Positions 2,957 through 7,210 of a stretch of 7,210 nt of DNA are shown here, one piece after another; the stretch's first letter is position 1; each line of letters starts with the position of its first letter. The position numbers and the translations under genes were made by a program. The stretch covers positions 1 through 7,210 of the forward strand of contig JAEEGW010000032.1 in assembly GCA_016280525.1 (NCBI GenBank). Direction: 5' to 3'. This DNA comes from Clostridiales bacterium. GTDB taxonomy: Bacteria; Bacillota; Clostridia; Oscillospirales; CAG-272. A model generated the notes under the pieces. That model searched no databases. It worked only from the letters and a program-made list of their open reading frames with translations, and had not been told where the DNA came from.

Positions 2957-5485
2957 ATGGATATACGTATAGCGCTTGCCGGCAACCCAAACAGCGGCAA
3001 AACGACGCTTTTCAACGCTTTGACCGGTTCAAACCAGTTCGTAGGCAACTGGCCGGGCGTAACGGTGGAAAAGAAAGAGGGCAAACTCAAAAAACACGAC
3101 GGAGTAATAATAACGGACCTTCCCGGTATTTATTCCCTTTCGCCCTACACTCTTGAAGAGGTTGTGGCAAGAAATTATCTGATAGGCGAGCGTCCGGACG
3201 CGATACTTAACATCGTGGACGGCACGAACCTTGAGCGGAACCTTTATCTTACGACACAGCTGACGGAGCTCGGCATCCCGGTGGTCATAGCGATAAACAT
3301 GATAGACGTCGTAAAGAAAAACGGCGACGTGATCAATATCGGAGAGCTGTCGCGTCAGCTCGGATGCAAAGTCGTTGAAGTCTCCGCGCTGAAAGAGACC
3401 GGCGTCATGGAAGCCGCCGAGGCGGCGATCCAAGCGGCAAAGGGAGAAAAGACCGTGCCGCAGCACAGCTTTTCCGGTCCGGTCGAACACGCGCTTGCGC
3501 ACATTGAAGAAGCGGTCGTTCACGATATGCCCGCGGAACAGCAGAGATGGTACGCGGTAAAGATATTCGAACGCGACGAAAAAGTCATGGAACAGCTTAA
3601 GCTCGACGATCAGACGAAGACTCACATAGAAGAAGACATAAAAGCCGCTGAAAAAGAGCTTGACGACGACGCGGAAAGCATAATCACAAACGAGCGTTAC
3701 GTTTACATAAGCTCGATCATCAAAGCGATATATAAGAAAAAAAGCAAAGAAAAACTCACGACGTCCGATAAGATAGACAAAGTTGTTACGAACCGCTGGC
3801 TCGGACTTCCGATATTCGCCGTTATAATGACGCTGGTCTATATGATCGCCATGGCGCCGGGCGCGCTCGGCACGGCGCTTACGGACTGGGCAAACGACGG
3901 GCTTTTTGGAGACGGCTTCCACCTGTTCAACATAGGCGCAAAGGCGTACGAGGAAAAATCGGACGACTATTCCGCCGCGGTAAACGCCGTGACGGCTTAC
4001 GGATTCGATCTTGAAGCGGACGATTTTGACGCGGACGCGGCATTGGCTGAGATGAAAGCGTTCACTTCGTCCGAAGCGAGCAAAAAAGTCACCGTAACGG
4101 ACGATGAAACGCTTGAAGAAACAGAGCTTGATGTTTATTTCGAAACGGTTCCCGACGACGCGTCGGAAGACGATACGAACGGCATGACGTTCAAGGAAGC
4201 CGTCGCGTATTTTGAAGAAAAAGGCTTTGACGAGCCCGATCCCGCGGACTCCGGCGTATGGGTGCCCGGCATCCCGGCGCTGCTCAATAAAGCGCTTTTG
4301 AACGAAGATGGCGAACCGAGAGTACCGCAGTGGCTGTACGGTCTTATAATGGACGGCATCGTAGCCGGCGTAGGCGCGGTGCTCGGCTTCGTACCGCAGA
4401 TGTTCATTCTGTTCCTGCTTCTGGCGATACTTGAAGGCTGCGGATATATGGCGCGTATAGCGTTCGTGCTTGACAGGATATTCAGACGCTTCGGACTTTC
4501 CGGCAAGTCGTTCATACCCATGCTCGTGGGCACGGGCTGCGGCATACCCGGCATAATGGCGTCGCGTACGATAGAGAACGAGCGCGACAGGAGGATGACG
4601 ATAATGACTACGACGTTCATCCCCTGCGGCGCAAAGCTCCCGTTCATTTCAATGGTAGCCGGCGCCATATTCGGCAAATCTCCGCTCATAGCCGTTTCCG
4701 CTTATTTCATGGGCATGGCGGCAATAATCATATCCGGCGTTATGCTGAAGAAAACGAAGAGATTCGCAGGCGATCCCGCTCCGTTCGTTATGGAGCTTCC
4801 CGCGTACCACTTCCCCACCATAAAAAACACTCTGCGTTCAACGTGGGAGCGCGGCTGGTCGTTTATCAAGAAAGCCGGAACGGTCATCCTGCTTTCAACG
4901 ATAGTCATCTGGTTCGCCTCATACTTCGGATGGGTGGACGGCAGCTTCGGCATGCTCTCCGACGAACAGCTTGATATGTCGATACTCTCCTACATCGGCA
5001 AGGGCATATCGTGGATATTCGCTCCGCTCGGCTGGGGCGCTTCCAACTGGCAGGCAGCGGTCGCTTCCGTCACCGGACTTGTGGCAAAGGAAAACATCGT
5101 CGGTACTATGGGCATCCTGTTCGGCGGTTGGAAGAACATAGCCGCGGCGTTCTCCACAAAGATCGCGGGCTTCTCGTTCCTTACCTTCAACCTGCTCTGC
5201 GCACCCTGCTTCGCGGCTATCGGCGCCATCAAGCGTGAGATGAACAACGCGGGCTGGACGTGGTTCGCAATCGGTTATCAGTGCGGATTTGCATACGTCA
5301 TCGCGCTTATGATAAACCAGTTCGGCAACCTGTTCTCCGGCAATCTCGCCTCGGGCGACGGTCTTGTGCTGAACATCATAAGCCTGGTATTCGCATTCGG
5401 ATTCCTCGCGCTGATGATATACATGCTGTTTATAAGAAAATACAAAGAATCCACTACGCTTGACAAGAAAGTCCGCGTAAAATAA
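2957..5485 (+). CDS. feoB: Ferrous iron transport protein B (GTP-dependent Fe(II) permease)
   Basis: This is a polytopic inner-membrane protein that imports Fe(II), with a cytosolic G domain. It has 842 residues from ATG at 2957 (AAAGGA at 2943-2948); an in-frame TTG at 2936 lacks an RBS. The G motifs are G1 GNPNSGKT (9-16), switch I around VGNWPGVTV (29-37), G3 DLPG (54-57), G4 NMID (114-117) and G5 SAL (143-145). A helical GDI-like domain follows to about residue 270. The first membrane segment is about 282-305. Residues 319-432 form a long acidic insert. The two Gate regions follow, with MLVGTGCGIPG (Cys528) and LLCAPC (Cys748, Cys751). The acidic insert makes it longer than the 773-residue E. 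coli protein; such variable loops occur in clostridial FeoB. It is flanked by two feoA genes and the FeoB-associated gene. Confidence 0.97.
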   Translation: MDIRIALAGNPNSGKTTLFNALTGSNQFVGNWPGVTVEKKEGKLKKHDGVIITDLPGIYSLSPYTLEEVVARNYLIGERPDAILNIVDGTNLERNLYLTTQLTELGIPVVIAINMIDVVKKNGDVINIGELSRQLGCKVVEVSALKETGVMEAAEAAIQAAKGEKTVPQHSFSGPVEHALAHIEEAVVHDMPAEQQRWYAVKIFERDEKVMEQLKLDDQTKTHIEEDIKAAEKELDDDAESIITNERYVYISSIIKAIYKKKSKEKLTTSDKIDKVVTNRWLGLPIFAVIMTLVYMIAMAPGALGTALTDWANDGLFGDGFHLFNIGAKAYEEKSDDYSAAVNAVTAYGFDLEADDFDADAALAEMKAFTSSEASKKVTVTDDETLEETELDVYFETVPDDASEDDTNGMTFKEAVAYFEEKGFDEPDPADSGVWVPGIPALLNKALLNEDGEPRVPQWLYGLIMDGIVAGVGAVLGFVPQMFILFLLLAILEGCGYMARIAFVLDRIFRRFGLSGKSFIPMLVGTGCGIPGIMASRTIENERDRRMTIMTTTFIPCGAKLPFISMVAGAIFGKSPLIAVSAYFMGMAAIIISGVMLKKTKRFAGDPAPFVMELPAYHFPTIKNTLRSTWERGWSFIKKAGTVILLSTIVIWFASYFGWVDGSFGMLSDEQLDMSILSYIGKGISWIFAPLGWGASNWQAAVASVTGLVAKENIVGTMGILFGGWKNIAAAFSTKIAGFSFLTFNLLCAPCFAAIGAIKREMNNAGWTWFAIGYQCGFAYVIALMINQFGNLFSGNLASGDGLVLNIISLVFAFGFLALMIYMLFIRKYKESTTLDKKVRVK

Positions 5486-5502
5486 TATAAGGAGGTAAGG
5501 TT

Positions 5503-5673
5503 ATGATAGAATGGATCACTCAGAACGCATTAACATTGATCGTTATTGCGGCGCTGGTCGCCGTCATAGCCTCCGCCGTAATCGTTCTGATAAGAGATAA
5601 AAAGAAACACGCTTCGTCCTGCGGCGGAAAATGCTCCGGCTGTCCGTACTGTAAGGACTGCGGGAAACATTGA
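5503..5673 (+). CDS. FeoB-associated Cys-rich membrane protein
   Basis: This is a 56-residue protein with one N-terminal transmembrane helix (about residues 9-30) and a basic RDKKKH stop-transfer segment. It has a C-terminal cysteine cluster with Cys40, 44, 47, 50 and 53 (spacing C-x3-C-x2-C-x2-C-x2-C). This architecture and position match the FeoB-associated Cys-rich membrane protein family, small clostridial companions of feoB, thought to act beside the permease, possibly by binding iron. ATG at 5503 has a strong RBS GGAGG (5491-5495), seven bases upstream. It begins 17 bases after the feoB stop, so it is the last gene of the operon. Its exact role is not established. The cysteines would face the cytosol if the N terminus is outside, but topology is inferred. 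Confidence 0.9.
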   Translation: MIEWITQNALTLIVIAALVAVIASAVIVLIRDKKKHASSCGGKCSGCPYCKDCGKH

Positions 5674-5878
5674 TGTTTTGGTTTTTTGGCGACGGTAGGG
5701 GTCAGTTACGCGACCCCTATCGACGGCCCGCCTGCCTTCCCCTTTCGGGGCGCGACGCGTTAAGAAAACTCCACGGTGTGGAGTTTTTAGCGAGGGGTTC
5801 TTTGAACCCCGGCAAGCGGTGAAGCGATCTGTGATCGCGAACCGGGCAAGGGGGGACCACGAAGTGGTGGATGAGGCT

Positions 5879-5950
5879 TGTAGGGGCGATCATTGATCGC
5901 CCTTTTTGTTTTGTGCAAATTCCGGCGGGCGACCACTTGTCGCCCCTACA
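5879..5950. repeat. 72-base element with 11-bp terminal inverted repeats
   Basis: TGTAGGGGCGA (5879-5889) is exactly complementary to 5940-5950. Each end is also part of its own hairpin (5884-5902 and 5927-5945). CCCCTACA recurs at 1964-1971, 5971-5978 and 5998-6005. It is MITE-like in layout, but no target duplication can be assigned. Confidence 0.7.
5884..5912 (+). terminator. Terminator-like hairpin, likely end of the feo transcript
   Basis: GGGCGATC-att-GATCGCCC is directly followed by tttttgtttt, the form of an intrinsic terminator on the plus strand. It lies about 210 bases after the last feo gene. The AAAACTCCAC hairpin at 5765-5787, with T on the right and A on the left, is an earlier and possibly bidirectional alternative. 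Confidence 0.6.
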
Positions 5951-6117
5951 CCACGAGAGGAATGACCCCTCCCCTACAGGGTCGTCGTATGCGCCGACCC
6001 CTACAATCGGTGCGCGTAACGGACTCACCCCAGAGGAGGGCTCCCCCGCCCCCCTTTTTCCGCCCCCCTAACCCACCGCCTTCCCCCCGAAGTATCGGGG
6101 CTTTGTTTGCGGCGTAA

Positions 6118-6167
6118 TAGGGGTTCCCTGCCGCGAACTGGGGAGCGGTGGGGGTTCCCGTAAGCCG
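6118..6167 (+). repeat. 50-base direct repeat, copy 2 (partner 2138-2187)
   Basis: It matches 2138-2187 at 45 of 50 positions with equal length. It is enclosed by GCGGC (6109-6113) and GCCGC (6164-6168), a stem that differs in sequence from that around copy 1 but keeps pairing. Confidence 0.9.
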
Positions 6168-6192
6168 CGCGCGTCGGCGGCCCCCATACCGG

Positions 6193-6231
6193 GAACCCCC
6201 AAAAACTCGTACCTCGTTTTCGGGGAACCCC
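6193..6231 (-). repeat. 39-base perfect inverted repeat, copy 2 (partner 1833-1871)
   Basis: This is an exact reverse complement of 1833-1871. Here it lies 25 bases after the 50-base repeat and in the opposite orientation to it, whereas in region A the two lie in the same orientation. Confidence 0.95.
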
Positions 6232-6281
6232 TGAACGCCCGACGCGCTGCCCCCTCAAGTTATTTTGACAACTTGAGCGGA

Positions 6282-6318
6282 GGGGAAAGAGGGGGTTTGG
6301 GGGGGGTTGAGGGGTGGG
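6282..6318 (+). other. G-rich tract, possible G-quadruplex
   Basis: Runs of 4, 5, 8, 4 and 3 guanines are separated by loops of 1-5 bases (aaaga, ttt, ttga, t). This satisfies the usual G-quadruplex pattern on the plus strand. The C-rich stretch 6043-6088 (runs of 5, 6, 6 and 6 C) gives a weaker candidate on the minus strand because one loop is 14 bases. Confidence 0.65.
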
Positions 6319-6377
6319 CACCCCCAAAATTTCGTCCCGTAGGGACACCGGTTTTTTACAACGTATTTCCGTGGGCG

Positions 6378-6408
6378 TCCGCCGTTTATTTAAACGACGG
6401 ATTTTTTT
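6378..6408 (+). terminator. Intrinsic terminator upstream of the acyltransferase promoter
   Basis: TCCGCCGTTT (6378-6387) pairs with AAACGACGGA (6392-6401) over a four-base loop with one C-A mismatch, followed by seven T. It ends ten bases before the next -35 box. No gene lies directly in front of it, so it would stop transcription coming from the feo operon or from region B. Confidence 0.75.
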
Positions 6409-6417
6409 GCAAACGCA

Positions 6418-6445
6418 TTGACATTTACGCTTTATGTGGTATAAT
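6418..6445 (+). promoter_or_regulatory. Acyltransferase gene promoter
   Basis: TTGACA (6418-6423) and TATAAT (6440-6445) have a 16-base spacer; both hexamers are consensus. The leader to the ATG at 6482 is about 30 bases. Confidence 0.88.
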
Positions 6446-6481
6446 ATAACCATACAAGAATAATCCGGAAAGGAAACGTAT

Positions 6482-7210
6482 ATGAGCAACAACGACGCTC
6501 CGGTGCTGAGAAGCGCACCGGAAAGAAATTACGGCATTGACCTTTTGAAAATAGTGGCGATGCTGTTCGTGTGCATACTGCACGTATGTAATTACGGCGG
6601 TATCTCGTCCAAGTCTTTGACCGAGAATTTCCCCGACAACCACAAACTTATAATATTCCTTCAGGCTCTGACTTACTGCGCCGTGGACGTGTACGCCATG
6701 GTTAGCGGATATCTCGGATACAACAAAAAATTCAAGCTTTCAAGGCCGGTGATGATCTGGCTTGAACTCGTGTTTTATACGGTACTCGGCACGCTGCTGA
6801 CCACTATCTTTTTCAAAGATCAGCTTCCGGAAAACGCGTGGTTCAAATCGCTTATGCCTATAATGAACAAGGAATACTGGTACGTATCGGCATATATCGG
6901 AATGGTCGTCCTGATGCCGCTGTTGAACGTGATAATACAAAAAGCCCGTACCAAAACGATCGGTTTCGTACTGGGCGGCGTGCTCGTTCTCTACTGCGCT
7001 CTGCCTACGTTCCTTGACGTTTCCGCTTTCGGTCTGGGCAGCGGCTATTCAACGCTGTGGCTGTGCGTAATGTATATCGCCGGCGGATTCTTTGCTAAGA
7101 TAAAAAAGCCTCATCCGCTTATCACGTCGGCAATTTTCGTTGCCTCGGTGATGCTGACGTGGCTTCTGAAGCTGAACGACGTGTCTACCGTATTCAAATA
7201 TACGTCTCCC
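6482..7210 (+). CDS. Membrane acyltransferase family 3 protein, first 243 residues (cut by window edge)
   Basis: This is an integral membrane O-acyltransferase-like protein (acyltransferase 3 family), which typically transfers acetyl or other acyl groups to cell-envelope or exported polysaccharides. The start is ATG at 6482 with AAAGGA (6469-6474), seven bases upstream, and the frame is open to the window end. The N-terminal family signature is clear: Arg15, then NYGIDLLKIVAMLFVCILHV with the likely catalytic His34, and AVDVYAMVSGYL (67-78), matching the VD-x-F-x-x-x-SG-[YF] motif. Several hydrophobic helices follow (about 93-112, 135-155, 160-178, 190-205, 217-230). It has its own promoter and a terminator in front, so it is not part of the feo operon. 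The substrate cannot be told from the sequence; about a third of the protein lies beyond the window. Confidence 0.88.
   Translation, partial: MSNNDAPVLRSAPERNYGIDLLKIVAMLFVCILHVCNYGGISSKSLTENFPDNHKLIIFLQALTYCAVDVYAMVSGYLGYNKKFKLSRPVMIWLELVFYTVLGTLLTTIFFKDQLPENAWFKSLMPIMNKEYWYVSAYIGMVVLMPLLNVIIQKARTKTIGFVLGGVLVLYCALPTFLDVSAFGLGSGYSTLWLCVMYIAGGFFAKIKKPHPLITSAIFVASVMLTWLLKLNDVSTVFKYTSP

Larger units (their letters stand above)
5690..6350. repeat. Intergenic structured-repeat region B (no protein gene seen)
   Basis: About 660 bases after the feo operon hold chained palindromes and no credible CDS. They are TAGGGGTC/GACCCCTA (5696-5719), a 10-bp AAAACTCCAC stem with a ggt loop (5765-5787), GGGGTTC-ttt-GAACCCC (5794-5810), GCGATC-tgt-GATCGC (5824-5838), ACCAC-gaa-GTGGT (5856-5868), GGGCGATC-att-GATCGCCC (5884-5902), GGGCGAC/GTCGCCC (5927-5945), GGGTCG/CGACCC (5979-6000), CCCCGA-agta-TCGGGG (6085-6100), CTCAAGTT/AACTTGAG (6253-6276) and GTCCC-gta-GGGAC (6334-6346). 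It also carries the partners of the 39- and 50-base repeats of region A, plus C-rich (6043-6088) and G-rich (6282-6318) tracts. Confidence 0.9.

Noticed and set aside
3029..3922. 297-residue frame antisense to feoB
   Set aside because: It mirrors the codon bias of feoB; there is no RBS or promoter on that strand, and the sense gene is certain.
5717..6028. 103-residue frame on the minus strand in region B
   Set aside because: It runs through several perfect hairpins, has no RBS, and its translation is Arg/Pro/Ser-rich with no recognisable domain; it is a by-product of GC-rich palindromes.
5690..6350. Insertion sequence or group II intron remnant
   Set aside because: No transposase or reverse-transcriptase fragment is seen in any frame, and intron domain V is not evident; only short structured repeats are present.

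Overview
The window looks like a chromosomal segment of an uncultured Clostridia-type Firmicute, probably a gut lineage. The grounds are strong TTGACA-16/17-TATAAT promoters, GGAGG-type ribosome binding sites, a T-box leader on a tRNA synthetase gene, heavy ATA isoleucine use, a clostridial feoA-feoA-feoB-Cys-rich set, and intergenic regions packed with small palindromic repeats. The lineage is inferred from these features only.

Layout: 1-327 (minus) is the 5' end of thrS, cut by the window edge. Its T-box leader (about 340-575) has a threonine ACC specifier and a good promoter. Behind it, also on the minus strand, is a 40-codon ORF (625-747) with its own promoter and RBS. Reading the other way are udk (uridine kinase, 934-1542) and an intrinsic terminator. 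Then come about 600 bases of structured repeats (1678-2220) and the ferrous iron uptake cluster: feoA (2329-2541), a second feoA (2555-2776), a 180-base gap holding a two-hairpin repeat and a palindrome, feoB (2957-5485) and a 56-residue FeoB-associated Cys-rich membrane protein (5503-5673). The last gene is too short for usual ORF cut-offs. A second repeat region (5690-6350) follows, then a terminator, a promoter and the first 243 codons of a membrane acyltransferase (6482 to the window end).

How the genes work together: FeoB is the GTP-dependent Fe(II) permease, the two FeoA proteins are its small cytosolic partners, and the Cys-rich protein is a membrane companion. The palindrome GTTAGC-N4-GCTAAC lies just after the feoA promoter and again just before feoB. 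It resembles half-sites of DtxR/IdeR-type iron regulators, so iron control of both points is likely.

The most unusual content is in the two repeat regions. They share an exact 39-base inverted repeat and a 45/50 direct repeat that bracket the whole feo cluster. They are built from recurring modules: compact hairpins mostly with three-base loops, stems that change with compensating bases, and a larger hairpin of shared design (TT/TT and GA/GA internal mismatches at fixed places) in five copies. Two composite units in the first region each end in a four-unit heptamer array. No transposase or other protein gene is visible in them, so they are best described as non-autonomous structured repeats or possible RNA elements of unknown role.
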